Below, one piece after another: positions 12,107 through 24,445 of a DNA stretch of 64,000 bases. The first letter of the stretch is position 1. Every line of letters starts with the position of its first letter. This stretch comes from Escallonia rubra (Eukaryota; Streptophyta; Magnoliopsida; Escalloniales; Escalloniaceae), in the NCBI GenBank assembly GCA_033065855.1, contig JAVXUO010000350.1, positions 1 to 64,000 on the forward strand, read 5' to 3'. The translations under genes were made by a program, and so were the position numbers. A model generated the notes under the pieces. The model did no database searches. It was not told the DNA's origin and worked only from the letters and a program-made list of their open reading frames with translations.

Positions 12107-12357
12107 TAATCGATGTCGTGTACTTAGAGAAATGCGAGGAGGTGCTGCCAAATTTTTCACAGACATAGGACTAAGCATGAGTTATTCACTGTTTTATAAA
12201 CATGTGCTTTTCTGAATGGGATAGGACCACTACCTATTAGAGAATGGAGGGGAAATACATAGACATGTTGTCACATTCATGCATTCATATTTACATCGCC
12301 CCTGCCTAATAATTGGTCAAAATTGAAGGTGGTATACAGTACGATAATTCAGTCGTC

Positions 12358-15300
12358 ATGTCGGTCGATCGAAGTTGGATGAAAAGGAAAAATGCTGACG
12401 ATTTTGAGGATCGCATTGACGAATTTCTCGACTCCGCTTACGCGCATCCTGCACATGTTGACTTTGATAAGATAAGGTGTCTGTGCGGTAGATGTGAGTT
12501 GTTGCATTGGAGAAAAAGAATTGAAATAAAATGGCATCTTCGTCGGTACGATTTTATGGGTGGATACACAAGGTGGACACAGCCTGGGGAAACGATAGTA
12601 TTGTCGTCCAACGCGGCTAGTCAAACTGAAGTTAGGGAGGAGGCACGGTATGATTACCGAGATATGATTATGGATGTTGGGCATGCTAATGTTGACTGGG
12701 GTAACGACGGTGGTGACGACAGTCCACAACCGCCGAACAAGGGGGCTCATCAGTTTTATGAGTTGTTGAGAGCTGCGAAAGAGCCGCTGTGGGATTGAGC
12801 TCTGGAAACACACACGGCTGTCTGCAACTAGTAGGTTATTACAGTTGAAATCAGACCACGGGCTAAGCGAGAAAGGTTTTAACGAGTTTGTTACCTTAAT
12901 CAAAAAAATTCTGCTCGAAAGTGAAAAGCTACCGCTGTCGTACTATGACGCGAAGAAGATGATGAGGAAACTTGGGTTGTGTATTATTCTGGAAAGAGAA
13001 TAAGGATTTGTCACGGTATCAAGTATGTGATCATTCGATGTACAAACCAGACAAAGGGAAAAAGAAAAACATTGCATGGAAGATATTGCGATATTTCCCG
13101 GTCACACCACGGCTTCAGAGAATGTACTACTCCTTCAATACGGCTGAACATATGAGGGCTCACCGTGAGACTCGTAGCAACGATGCCGATGTGCTGACAC
13201 ACCCAGCTGATGGAGAGGCGTCGAAGGAGTTTGACCGCAGGCATTAAGTCTTTGCTCAGGAAGTTCGGAATGTTAGACTTGTTCTGGCAACCGATGGGTT
13301 CAACCCTTTCGGTCAGTCTACCACGCCTTACTCCTGTTGGCCTGTTATTATTGTCCCGTATAACCTTCCACCAGGCATGTGCATGAAGAAGCCGTACATG
13401 TTCTTGTCGTTGCTTATTCTGGGGCCGAAGAGTCCTGACAAGGACATAGATGTGTATTTAAGGCCGTTGATTGATGAGTTAAAACAGTTATGGAATCATG
13501 GAGTCGAAACATATGATGCATCCCTTAAACAGAATTTTCAGATGAGGGCTGCTTTGATGTGGACTATACATGATTTCCCCGCATTGGGAATGACGTGTGG
13601 CTGGAGCACACATGGGAAGCTAGCATGCCCTGCTTGTATGGGCGTGAACCCCGGTCATACGTTAAAGCACGGCGGAAAGCCCTCGTGGTTCGGATGTCAC
13701 CGTAAGCTTTTGCCACCGGGCCATCAGTTTCGTAGGCAGAAGGATAAATTTGACGGGACAATCGAGCGTGAGGTTGTCACACTGGACTACCCATCTGGTG
13801 AAGAAGTGCTCTCACACCTGGAGGCACTTGATACTGACATACCACACGGCAAGGGTGTGCCAGATCAGAAGATTCCAGGGTACGGGAAAGAGCACAACTG
13901 GAGAAAATTTTGTATCTTATGGGAGTTAGCCTACAAGAGGACTCTTGTTATCCGAAACAACATGGATGTGATGCATATTGAGAAGAACATTTTTTATAAT
14001 GTGTTCAACACAGTGATGAATGTCAAGGGCAAATCGAAAGATCACCTTAAAGCGAGAAGGGATCTACAACAGTTGGGTGTACGCCGTGAATTGCATCCTC
14101 GGACAGTCAGTGGGAGGACGATACTTCCGAAAGCACCTTACTGTCTAGACAAGAAACAAGTGGAGAAGGTCTGTCAGTGGGTTAAGAATTTGAAGCTTCC
14201 GGATGGGTTTGCGTCCAACATATCTCGTTGTTGCAATGTATCGGAATGCAAGTTCCAAGGGATGAAGAGTCACGACTGCCACGTATTCATGGAGAGATTC
14301 ATTCCTATTGCCTTCCGGGGACTGTTGCCACGGGTTGTTTGCGAGACTTTGACTGAATTATCTCATTTCTTTCGAGATATATGTTCTTCTACGATCCGGG
14401 TGAGTAACATGGAAGTGCTTGAGAAGAACATTGTGGTGACGATTTGCAAGCTGGAGAAAATCTTCCCACCTTCGTTCTTTGATTCAATGGAGCATCTGCC
14501 TGTTCACTTGGCATATGAAGCTAAGATGGGTGGACCCGTGCAATATCGGTGGATGTATCCCTTCGAGAGGTAATCTTTAAATTGTTACAGTTGTTCGTTT
14601 ACACTTAATGCGACACCTGTTATCATTGATATTCCACCTAACTCGATTCGCTAAACTTCTAGGTTCATGTTCCATTTAAAGAAAAAAGTTCGCAATAAGG
14701 CTCGGGTTGAGGGCTCAATTGCGGAGGCTTACGTAATGGAAGAACTTGTAAACTTTTGTAGTCAATATTTTGGGCCTGATGTTGGTACAAGGTTAAATCA
14801 ACTAGGCCAAAATGACCCGGATCAAGCACATATTTGGAAGGGCAATTGTCAATATTCAAGCAGTTAGGTAGTCCGTTCGGCCGAACGTATACTCGATGGC
14901 TAACGGATGAAGAGTACAGTGCTGCAACAATATATGCCCTTCTAAATTGCGATGAAGTTTCGGCATTCGTTGAGTAAGTTAAAGTCTTAATTCACTTACA
15001 TTGTTGTACATAATTGAAAGTGTGTGTTAAGCGAGTCAACTATATTGGTTTGCAGTGAGTTCGATGCGGAATCTTTAATCACTGATCCCGCTGGACTTGA
15101 ATCTCATCGGAAATCACAATTTGTACAGTGGTTCAAAAGGCGTGTAAGATTGTTTAACGAAATTATATTATGTGTTATATACAGTTCTATGGCCAATTAG
15201 TATACTGATTTATCCTTAATTTTTACCGCCATCTATAATATTTTCAGTCAATGGATAGACCAGTGGCCTCCTACTTGAAATTACTAAGTGAAGGCCCTAA

Positions 15301-15988
15301 CAAACAAACATCCTGTTATGGAGGCTATATCATCAACAGGTTTAGGTTTAACGTAAAAGATGATGACCGAACAAAACAAACCCAAAACAGTGGAGTATTG
15401 GTCAACGGCGACTGTTATGCCGAGAATTGCATGGACTTTTACGGAGAGATTGTTGAGCTAACATATTTGGGTTCCCAAAACCGCTTGGTAATGTTTAAGT
15501 GTACGTGGTTCGATGTCACATGCAGTAGAGGAATCCGTGTTAGCTCTCAAGAGATTGTAGATGTCAATGTCAAGTCAAGACTTGCAACAGACGAGCCCTT
15601 TGTGTTTGCTAGTCAAGCTGTACAAGTCTTTTACGCGGAGGACGTCGCCAATCCCAAATCTCATTGGTATACAATTATTAAGTCCAAGAAATTGCCCGTG
15701 ACATATGACAGTGAGCTAGACTCCTTTCAAGCCGACCAACCACGTGTCTTGTTCCCTGTTGAGGTCAACAACGAGGAGGACGATCTTCCTCTTCCAACAA
15801 CACTTCATGTAGGAGAAGAAGTCGTAGATGATGACGCGGAAGACGTGGAAAGTGTTGGAGATGATGTGACCGAGTCTACTGATGAAGAGGATGAATTAGA
15901 AGATGAAGAGGACGACGAGTCCCACGAAGAAGAGGACGACGAGGAAAGTGATGAAGATGATGATGATTCTCAAACTGAAAATGATTGA
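12358..15988 (+). pseudogene. TNP2-type CACTA transposase (CACTA-1), decayed
   Basis: This protein would cut the CACTA ends. The start at 12358 (MSVDRSWMKRKN) opens the Transposase-associated domain with CLCGRC. The Transposase_21 core follows, with LATDGFNPF and MDVMHIEKN carrying conserved Asp residues, and WSTHGKLACPAC. DUF4218 lies at about 14200-14570 (FFRDI, EHLPVHLAYEAKMGGPVQYR), and DUF4216 at 15248-15988 with a strongly acidic tail. Likely exons are 12358-14569, 14663-14973, 15056-15143 and 15248-15988. The frame breaks near 12796, near 12970 and again near 14830, with a further in-frame stop at 13245. It is therefore not a working gene. The closest relative in the window is the fragment at 19118-20965. 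Confidence 0.93.
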
Positions 15989-16161
15989 CTTGTAATGTTG
16001 TAACATCACAAAAAAAAAATGTAGTAACATTTTAGAACTTGGTTCATATTGATGTGTTTTTGCACCTCCGTTCATATATATATAGTGCCGATGATGATTT
16101 CTGCCAAATTATTGTTTTTAATGTGTTAATGTCTTTGTAATTTATCTATACGAAGTCAGAT

Positions 16162-17939
16162 ATGGATAGGATACGGGCTATTCGTGGCCGGGTTGGACGC
16201 CGAGCTGCTTCTTCCCCGGTGGGACCTACCTCGTCATTGTCCACTGATGACGAGGCACAGAGTGATCGCGGACAGCAGATGGGGACCCACCCTCATTCCC
16301 AGCCCCAGCCGTCGCCGTCGCTATCGCCCCAGCCCGAAGCAGATTCATCCCACACGCGCGTTGATTCTCCTTCTTCCGTGGGTTCTACCACAGGTATAGT
16401 TGATAACGGTGTTTAGTACATTTTCGCTAGCCTTATATTTAAAGTATATTTGAACTGTATTAATGTCTGTGTTTTGTAGGATCTCGACGAGGCCGTGGTC
16501 CGACACGCGGGGTACGCATCGACCCCCAGCGTAAACAGAGAGTTACGCTCACCCCGGAGGGCCTGTAAGTAAAAAAAATCACATCATGCATGCCTTATAT
16601 TTAAAATTTTGTTGTGTTAATTTATATTTGAACTGTATTAATTTATTTATTTATTTCTTTGGCAGGATCCTGGAGAATCAGGCGAGGACAAAGATCGGCG
16701 TTCTTGTGAAGGGCCGATTCTTCGAGCCACGCCTGTACTGGAAGGACTGGGATGTCGCTGCGAGGGAGTCCCTATGGGAGGAGTGGCTGGTACGGTGAAG
16801 TATTTTTTTCAGCGATAGTATTTGTTTCACTAGAGTTTGTTTTCTGTAATTAATTTTTGTCATTGAATGCCTTACAGGATGGGATCACGTTTGACTCGCC
16901 TGAGCAGCAGGCACTGGGGCAGCAGACCTTCTTTGCTTACATCGGCAAAAATTACCGCCGATGGCTCCACGACGCAAGGGACCGGGCGAAGAAGATGCTA
17001 CCCGAGGGTGCCCCGATGACGGAGATGATGAGATATCCCCCACATTGGATATCTCCGACTGTATGGACGGCGATGATAGATCGGTGGGCTGCGGATCTAG
17101 GTTGGGACTCCAAGAGTAAGAGCGGGGCGGAGAACAGACCGAACAGAGATCCGACACACACGGGGGGCTCGGTGCCACACGACATCATCCGACACAAGAA
17201 TGCGGTCGAGCACCCGGATCTGGAGGAGGATGAGGTCGTAGCTCTGACGTATAGTCAGACGAACGTGTGGAAGAAGGACAAGGACGAGGCGCCCCGAGCG
17301 GGCGACTATATTTCAGATATTTCCCGGTATATCGATGTGAGTCAATTTGTTTTAGTTCTTAATTTTTTTTGTCTTTCTATCCTCAATATCTGTTGCGTTA
17401 ATTAATGCCCTAACATATCTTTATATCACTGTTTTCGCAGGCCTCGTATGAACAGCTTAGGGGGTTCGAGGAGCAGTCTAGACAGCCATCAGCGTCCACT
17501 AGTACGGCTACGAGTACTGGGGCGTTGAAGCGATGGCTGGATACGCCGGATGTCGTCAATCGGCCGAAAGGCTGCATCCGCGAACTGCCTAGTCGGACTG
17601 CTCGTGTCGTGATAGGAGCGTCCTCACCCCCCGCTACCCCTCCATAGACATCGGCTCCTCGGCATCCGTTGGATGACCATGAGATCGCACGCATTGCTAC
17701 GGTGGTGTTGAGGATGATCAGGGAGCGGGATCAGTAGGGTACCGTAACTGGACATGTCGAGCCGGCCCCGAATCAGTAGGATCCAGATCTGGGACTCGGC
17801 AACCCTGATGAGCTCCTTCTCGTGCCCGATCCTAGCTCCCCCCCGGCCCCCGCGCCTGGCTTGTACTCTTCTCCCCTCCCCTAACCGGCTGTATCCGGTT
17901 CCCAGCTTGTACATAATGAGTCCGTTTTATGATTAATTA
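16162..17939 (+). pseudogene. Transposase_24-type (TnpA-like) second gene of CACTA-1
   Basis: In CACTA elements the second gene product is believed to bind the subterminal repeats. Likely exons are 16162-16393, 16480-16564, 16666-16789, 16878-17336 and 17441 onwards; each junction has GT and AG, and phases match. The Transposase_24 (Ptta) core lies in exons 3-4: VLVKGRFFEPRLYW, then NYRRWLHDARDRAKK, PPHWIS, then RWAADLGWDSKSK and HTGG. The N-terminal part is Ser/Pro/Gln-rich. Exon 5 has an in-frame TAG at 17646 and more stops after it, where the copy at 22413-22910 has sense codons, so this copy lost its C-terminal end. Confidence 0.88.
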
Positions 17940-18039
17940 TATATATTTCTTTGTTTATTGATTATTGCAGGTTATTGTTGAGGATTGATTTTTTTATTAC
18001 AGGTTTGGGCATTAGAAAAATAAAAAAAATTTTAATTTT

Positions 18040-18403
18040 TTTCACTTTTGACGACGTATTATATCCGTCGCTTAATATTTTTAATTACTATTAGTTTTTA
18101 GCGATGGATTTTCCATCGCTAAATGTCTTATTTATTCCGTCGCTAATGTTAAAAAATAAATTAAATTAAAATACTTAAAATATAATTAGAGATGGATATT
18201 CTGTCGCTAATTAATAAATAAATCCGTCGCAAAAACTTAAATATTAACGACGGATTTGAAAATTCTGTCGCCAAACTATTTGTAACGGACTTTTATACGA
18301 GGGACTTTTAGCAACAGTAAATATGTCGCTAAATGTTTTAGCGACGGTTTTAGGCTTTTAGCGACGGATATCCCCGTCGCTAAAAGCCTTTTTCCTTGTA
18401 GTG
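18040..18403 (+). repeat. Right terminal and subterminal repeats of CACTA-1
   Basis: Clustered TTTAGCGACGG and CCGTCGCTAAA words, many with one or two changes, run to the terminal TTTTTCCTTGTAGTG. The last pair, at about 18357-18387, is a near-perfect inverted repeat (CTTTTAGCGACGG and CCGTCGCTAAAAG). Confidence 0.9.
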
Positions 18404-19088
18404 AATCCTGTTAATGGTCCAAACTTGTGGGAAGAAACAAATAAAACTCTAATTCTTCCACCTCTTTATCATAAACAACCTGGTAGGCCTAAGAAGATGA
18501 GGAGGAAAGATAAAGATGAGGAGAAAAAAGCTACGATGGATGAACATGTAAACAGACTTGGTAGAAATGGTATTGTGATCAAATAGAGCAGTTGTGGTAA
18601 TGCTGGACACAAGAGCAAAAGTTGCAGAGGTCAAGGATCTCAGCCAAAAGGAAAATAGACAGATTTAGCTTCAGGTCCTCAACAGAGAGGAAAAGTAAAT
18701 GGCAAAGGCAAAGATAAAGGTAGTGGCAAAGGCAGAAGTGCAGTAGAAGAAAGTCAGGGAAGTCAAGCAGGCACATCCTCAACTGGTCAAAGGACTAAAC
18801 AATCTAGATTGAAGAAGAGGAAATTTACTGATCGAAATCCTAAGGGCCGGTCACAACCTGAATCTAGAAGGAAGTATCCAGTGAATGACCAATTTATGAC
18901 TTCTTTTTCATCACATTACTAATAGTTCATCCTTGAGTTGATGGTGTGGTGTTTTTTTTCAGGTCAAGAGAAATACTACAAGGCAAGGTGCTCAAAAAGA
19001 AAGCTCTAGGGTAACAAGGTCATCATCAGCTAGGGCTCATGGATTCTCTACTGCAGCATCATTGATGAGAGAAACTGGTGGACAATGA
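18404..19088 (+). pseudogene. MuDR-type transposase, 3' portion (MULE)
   Basis: The frame broken at 6450 resumes here with NPVNGPNLWEE, then PPLYHKQPGRPKK, the C-terminal region that follows the SWIM finger in MuDR-type transposases. A CCHC zinc knuckle follows at about 18585-18630 (SSCGNAGHKSKSC), but the codon of its first Cys is a TAG stop. After a Lys/Gly/Ser-rich stretch there is a probable intron ending at 18962 and a last exon reaching TGA at 19086-19088. The sequence leaves MULE 30 bases later. Confidence 0.85.
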
Positions 19089-19117
19089 ACAACATCATGT
19101 AATTAGTCTGATAGGTG

Positions 19118-20965
19118 GAAACAAGTGGAAAAGGTCTGTCAGTGGGTTAAAAATTTGAAGCTTCCGGATGGGTTTGCGTCCAACATATATCGTTGTTGCA
19201 ATGTATCGGAATGCAAGTTTCAATGGATGAAGAGTCACGATTGCCATGTATTCACGGAGAGATTCATTCCTATTGCCTTCCGGGGACTGTTGCCACGGGT
19301 TGTTTGCGAGACTTTGACTGAATTATCTCATTTCTTTCGAGATATAGGTTCTTCTACGATCCGGGTGAGTAACATGGAAGTGCTTGAGATGAACATTGTG
19401 GTGACGATTTACAAGCTGGAGAAAATCTTCCGACCTTCGTTCTTTGATTCAATAGAGCATTTGCCTGTTCACTTGGCATATGAAGCTAAGATGGGTGGAC
19501 CCGTGCAATATCGGTGGATGTATCCCTTCGAGAGGTAATCTTTAAATTGTTACAGTTGTTCGTTTACACTTAATGCGACACCTGTTATCATTGATATTCC
19601 ACCTAACTCGATTCGCTAAACTTCTAGGTTCATGTTCCATTTAAAGAAAAAAGTTCACAATAAGGCTCGGGTTGAGGGCTCAATTGCGGAGGCTTACGTA
19701 ATGGAAGAACTTGTAAACTTTTGTTGTCAATATTTTGGGCCTGATGTTGGTACAAGGTTAAATCAACTAGGCCGAAATGACCCCAGATCAAGCACAAATT
19801 TGGAAGGGCAATTGTCAATATTCAAGCAGTCAAGTAGTCCATTCGGCCGAACGTATACTCAATGGCTAACGGATGAAGAGTACAGTGCTACAACAATATA
19901 TGCCCTTCTAAATTGCGATGAAGTTTTGGCATTCGTTGAGTCAGTGAAAGTCTTAATTCACTCACATTGTTGTACATAATTGAAAGTGTGTGTTAAGCGA
20001 GTCAACTATATTGGTTTGCAGAGAGTTCGATGCAGAATCTTTAATCACTGATCCCGCTGGACTTGAATCTCATCGGAAATCACAATTTGTACAGTGGTTC
20101 AAAAGGCGTGTAAGATTGTTTAACTAAATTATATTATGTGTTATATACAGTTCTGTGGCCAATTAGTATATTGATTTATCCTTAATTTTTTACCGTCATC
20201 TACAATAGGTTCAGTCAATGGATAGACCAGTAGCCTCCTGCTTGAAATTACTAGCTGAAGGCCCTAACAAACAAACATCATGTTACGGAGGTTATATCAT
20301 CAACGGGTTTAGGTTTAACGTAAAAAATGATGCATTGAACAAAACAAACCCAAAACAGTGGAGTCTTGGTCAACGGCGACTATTATGTCGAGGATTGCAT
20401 GGACTTTTACGGAGAGCTAGATGAGATTGTTGAGCTAACGTATTTGAGTTCCCAAAACCGCCTGGTAGTGTTCAAGTGTACGTGGTTCGATGTCACATGC
20501 AGTAGAGGAATCCGTGTTAGCTCTCAAGGGATTGTAGATGTCAATGTCAAGTCAAGACTTGCATCAGACGAGCCCTTTGTGTTTGCTAGTCAAACTGTAC
20601 AAGTCTTTTACACGGAGGACGTCGCCAATCCCAAATCTCATTGGTATACAATTATCAAGTCTAAGAAATTGCCCGTGACATATAACAGTGAGCTAGACTC
20701 ATTTCAAGCCGACCAACCACCTGTCTTGTTCCCTGTTGAGGTCAACAACGAGGAGGACGATCTTCCTCTTCCAACAACACTTCATGTAGGAGAAGAAGTC
20801 GTAGATGATGACGGTGAAGACGTGGAAAGTGTTGGAGATGATGTGACCGAGTCTACCGATGAAGAGGATGAATTAGAAGATGAAGACGACGACGAGTCCC
20901 ACGAAGAAGAGGACGATGAGGAAAGTGATGAAGATGATGATGATTATAAAACTGAAAAGGATTGA
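19118..20965 (+). pseudogene. TNP2-type transposase, 3' part only
   Basis: It contains DUF4218 (19125-19534: FFRDIGSSTIRVSN, EHLPVHLAYEAKMGGPVQYR) and DUF4216 (20215-20965) with the acidic tail. The N-terminal half, with Transposase-associated and Transposase_21 domains, is absent. Exon limits mirror those of CACTA-1 (introns near 19535-19627, 19939-20022 and 20112-20214). The frame shifts near 19790 and again near 20330 relative to the sister copy, so it is a dead fragment. Confidence 0.9.
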
Positions 20966-21140
20966 CTTGGAATGTTGTAACATCACGGGAAAAATTTAGT
21001 AACATTTTAGAACTTGGTTCATATTGATGTGTTTTTGCACCTCCGTTCATATATATATATATAGTGCCGATGATGATTTCTGCCAAATTATTGTTTTAAA
21101 TGTGTTAATGTCTTTGTAATTTCTCTACATGAAGTCAGAT

Positions 21141-22910
21141 ATGGATAGGATACGGGCTATTTGTGGACGGGCTATTCGTGGTCGGGCTGCTTTCTCCTCG
21201 GTGGGTCCCACCTCGTCATTGCCCACTGATGACGAGGCACAGAGTGATCACGTACAGCAGATGGGGACCCAGCCCCAGCTCCAGCCCCAGCTCTAGCCGT
21301 CGCCCCAGCCCGACGCAGATTCATCCCACACGCGCGTTGATTCTCCTTCTTCCGTGGGTTCTACCTCAGGTATAGTTGATAACGGTGTTTAGTACATTTT
21401 CGCTAGCCTTATATTTAAAGTATATTTGAACTGTATTAATGTATGTGTTTTGTAGGATCTCGACAAGGCCGTGGTTCGACACGCGGGGTACGTATCGACC
21501 CCCAGCGTAAACATAGAGTTACGCTCAACCAGGAGGGCCTGTAAGTAAAAAAAATATCACATCATGCCTTATATTTAAAATTTTGGGGTGTTAATTTATA
21601 TTTGAACTGTATTAATTTATTTATTTACTTCTTTAGCAGGATCCTGGAGAATCAGGCGAGGACAAAGATCGACGTTCTTGTGAAGGGCCGATTCTTCGAG
21701 CCACGCCTGTACTGGAAGGACTGGAATGCCGCTGCGAGGGAGTCCCTATGGGAGGAGTGGCTTGTATTGTGAAGTATTTTTTTCAGCGATAGTATTTGTT
21801 TAATTAGAGTTTGTTTTCTGTAGTTAATTTGTGTTATTGAATGCCTTACAGGAGGGGTTCACGTTTGACTCGCCTGAGCAGCAGGCACTGGGGCAGTAGG
21901 CCTTCTTTGCTTACATCGGCAAGAATTACCGCTGATGGCTCCACGACGCACGGGACCGGGCGAAGAAGATGCTGCCCGAGGGTGCCCCGATGACGGAGAT
22001 GATGAGATATCCCCCACATTGGATATCTACGACTGTATGGGGGGCGATGATAGATCGATGGGCTGCGGATCTAGGTTGGGACGCCAAGAGTAAGAACGGG
22101 GTCGAGAATAGACACAACAGAGATCCGACGCACACGGGAGGGTTGATGCCACACGACATCGTCCGACACTTGAATGCGGTCGAGCACCCGGATCTGGAGA
22201 AGGATGAGGTCGTAGCTCTGACGTATAATCAGACGCACGTGCGGAAGAAGGACAACGACGAGGCGCACTGGGCGGGCGACTATATTTTAGATATTGCCCG
22301 GCGGATCGATGTGAGTCAATTTGTTTAAGTTGTTAATTTTTTGTCTTTCTATCCTTAATGTCTGTTGTGTTAATTAATGCCGTAACATATCGTTAAATCA
22401 CTATTTTTGTAGGCCTCGTATGAACAGCTTAAGGAGTCCGAGCAGCAGTCCGGACAGCCATCAGCGTCCACAAGTACAGGTGCGAATACTGCTGCGTTGA
22501 AGCGATGGCTGGATACGCCGGAGGTCGTCAATCGGCAGGAAGGCCGCATACGGGGCTTTCCTAGCACGACTGCTCGTGTCGTGATAGGAGCGTCCTCACC
22601 CCTCTCTGCCCCTCCACATACATCGGCTCCTTGGCGTCCGTTGGACGACGAGGAGATCCAGCGCATTGCTACGGTGGTGATGAGGATGATCAGGGAGCAG
22701 GATCAGCAGGGTACCGCTGCTGGGCCGAGCCGGCCCAGGATCCAGATCCGGGACTCGGCAACCCCTGATGAGCCCCTTCTCGTGCCCGTTCCCAGCTCCC
22801 CCCCCCCCCCCCCGCGCCCGGCTTGTAATCTTCTCCCCTCCTCTAACCGGCTGTATCCGGTTCCCGGCTTGTACATAATGAGTCTTTTTTATAATAAACA
22901 TTTTTTATGA
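21141..22910 (+). pseudogene. Transposase_24-type second gene, truncated CACTA copy
   Basis: This is the counterpart of 16162-17939, with the same exon layout (about 21141-21371, 21457-21541, 21643-21770, 21853-22313 and 22413-22910). It has a stop in exon 1 (TAG near 21295) and stops in exon 4 near 21898 and 21932, where CACTA-1 has sense codons. The last exon is more complete than in CACTA-1 and ends in a Pro-rich stretch caused by a C run at 22799-22813. The two copies thus have different lesions. Confidence 0.85.
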
Positions 22911-23014
22911 TTGATTATATATATTTCTTTGTGTATTGATTATTGCCCGTTGTTGTTGAAAAATGCAAATTTTATTACAGGTCTGGGTAATATAAAAAAA
23001 AAATTAAAATTTTG

Positions 23015-23354
23015 ACTTTTGGCCACGGATTAATTATGTCGCTAAAAGTGTTCCTACTATCAGCTTTTTAACGACGGAATATTTCGTCGCTAAAACATTT
23101 ATTCCGTCGCTAATTTAACAAAAATAAATAAATTAAAATACTTCAAATATAATTAGAGACGGATATTCCGTCGCTAATTAAAAATAAATCCGTCGCAAAA
23201 ACTTAAATATTACACGACGGATTTGAAAATTTCGACGCCAAACTATTAGTAACGGGCTTTTATACGAGGCACTTTGAGCGACGGTAAATCCGTCGCTAAA
23301 ATATTTAGCGACGGATTTACTCGTCGCTAAAAGCCTTTTTTTTTTTTTTTAGTG
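23015..23354 (+). repeat. Right subterminal repeats of the truncated CACTA
   Basis: Words such as CCGTCGCTAAAA and TTTAGCGACGG repeat to a T run and the decayed terminus TTTTTAGTG at 23354. The pattern and spacing match 18040-18403. Confidence 0.85.
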
Positions 23355-24151
23355 AAAAGTTTTCATTGTACGAATCCAGGATGGTTACTGTGGACCATCT
23401 TAAGGAATCTCTTTCCTCCGCGTTCTTCTACAGCCATGAAACGTGAGCCTTTACATCTTTAATATTGGGTCTCAATTTGTACGAGTGCGAGTACATTGAT
23501 TGATTGAATGAATGGACGTTTCTTTGATGTTCTCCTTTGTCCTGTTCCTGCGCTGGTCAATGTAAGTTGAAACCATGTGGAGGGCACCATTGTTTGTTTT
23601 CTTCCACTTGAAAAAGGAAACCTGGCTTTCTTTTCCTTTTTGTTTCCTTTTCTCTCTTTGTGGAGTAATAAAAAAAAAATTTAACTAAAAAAGTCTTTTT
23701 TTAACATAATATGTGTTATATGACTATTTAAGGATCTACTTAATTCACCGTCGGTTGGTCATTAAAAACATAATTCAAACTGTAACGCGTACTCTCGTAA
23801 CTTAATTCTAAATACGCTTAAAAAGGTTTTTTCATCTGTCACCCAGAAATGTATTTTTTCGCTAAGCTCAACTCCGTAATGGAAGATAATCTCATAATTA
23901 CCTCTATCTTTAGATATATTTGTGAATATAGATCATGTAAGAAAACCATTTGGAGGTGCTACCAAACTATTTTCTTTTATCTTCTCAAAATATCATTAGT
24001 ATTAGACCACCTGTACATCTTATTCATTATCTGAGACAAACTGAATGACATTTACATTTTTTACTTTTTGAATTTCTTAACAAAAATAAGCATTTACTTA
24101 TATGGCTATAAATAATAAAATATTATGTCTAAGAGATAAGAACAAAAGCTT
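23355..24151. other. Spacer between the truncated CACTA and CACTA-2
   Basis: No gene is identified. A short open stretch at about 23382-23450 starts with ATG and reads VTVDHLKESLSSAFFYSHET before TGA. It looks more protein-like than its surroundings and could be an exon remnant, but I cannot assign it. The rest is AT-rich with no domain. Confidence 0.4.
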
Positions 24152-24154
24152 AAA
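24152..24154. repeat. Target-site duplication AAA, left copy (CACTA-2)
   Basis: AAA precedes CACTACAAG at 24155, and AAA follows TTGTAGTG at 48429-48431. It is a low-complexity triplet, so on its own weak evidence, but it agrees with two well-formed ends. Confidence 0.8.
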
Positions 24155-24445
24155 CACTACAAGAAAAATGCCCTATAGCAGCGCTCTATAGCAGCGGCCT
24201 AAAAAACCGTTGGCATATGTAATATATAGCAGCGGTTTATAGCAGCGGAATTAGATGCCGCTGGTATAGACGGTTTACAGCAGCGGCTACTTTTCACCGC
24301 TGCCATAGCTCGTAAAAAAATTGCCCACAGCTGCCGCGCGGCTGAAACTTTACGCTCTAAAAACCCGCGAAATCTCCGCGCCAATTGAAATCCAATAGAA
24401 GCGGATAAGAAAAGTTAGGCAGCGGATATACCGCTGCCATAGACA
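24155..24445 (+). repeat. Left terminal and subterminal repeats of CACTA-2
   Basis: CACTACAAGAAAAATG is followed by TATAGCAGCGG words and complements (CCGCTGCCATAG). About six clear units lie before 24445. These are the expected binding sites for the element's own second protein. Confidence 0.9.

Larger units (their letters stand above)
6451..18403 (+). mobile_element. CACTA-1, complete but decayed CACTA (En/Spm-type) element
   Basis: The ends are CACTACAAGAAAA on the left and the reverse complement of CACTACAAGGAAAAA on the right, flanked by the duplication AAT. Both ends carry clustered subterminal repeats of the type TTTTAGCGACGG in both orientations. The two expected genes are in the order TNP2-type transposase then Transposase_24-type gene, on the plus strand. 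Total length is 11,953 bp, or 10,979 bp without the nested mini-CACTA. Both genes are broken, so it can no longer supply its own transposase, although its ends look usable. Confidence 0.95.
3143..19117 (+). mobile_element. MULE (Mutator-like element), split by CACTA-1 and cut off at its 3' end
   Basis: The element begins with GAGTAAAATGCACCAATGGC, a start typical of terminal inverted repeats of plant MULEs, and continues into a MuDR-type transposase. It is interrupted at 6450/18404 by CACTA-1. Its remaining 3' part reaches a coding stop at 19086-19088, and 30 bases later, at 19117, the sequence switches abruptly to CACTA. No 3' terminal repeat is seen, so the usual 9-bp target duplication cannot be tested. 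Without the insert, about 4.0 kb of MULE is left. The transposase carries several stops and at least one frameshift, so the element is dead on its own. Confidence 0.85.
19118..23354 (+). mobile_element. 5'-truncated CACTA of the CACTA-1 family
   Basis: From 19118 the sequence matches CACTA-1 from 14153 to its right end (18403), with high identity by eye, including introns and the right subterminal repeats. Everything upstream, including the left end, is missing. The right terminus has decayed from CTTGTAGTG to TTTTTAGTG after a T run. Differences on both sides show it is an independent insertion of the same family rather than a recent copy of the neighbouring element. Confidence 0.93.

Noticed and set aside
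12349-12903. 184-residue open frame on the minus strand
   Set aside because: It lies antisense to the transposase-associated domain of CACTA-1, which explains the sequence better; it has no domain of its own.
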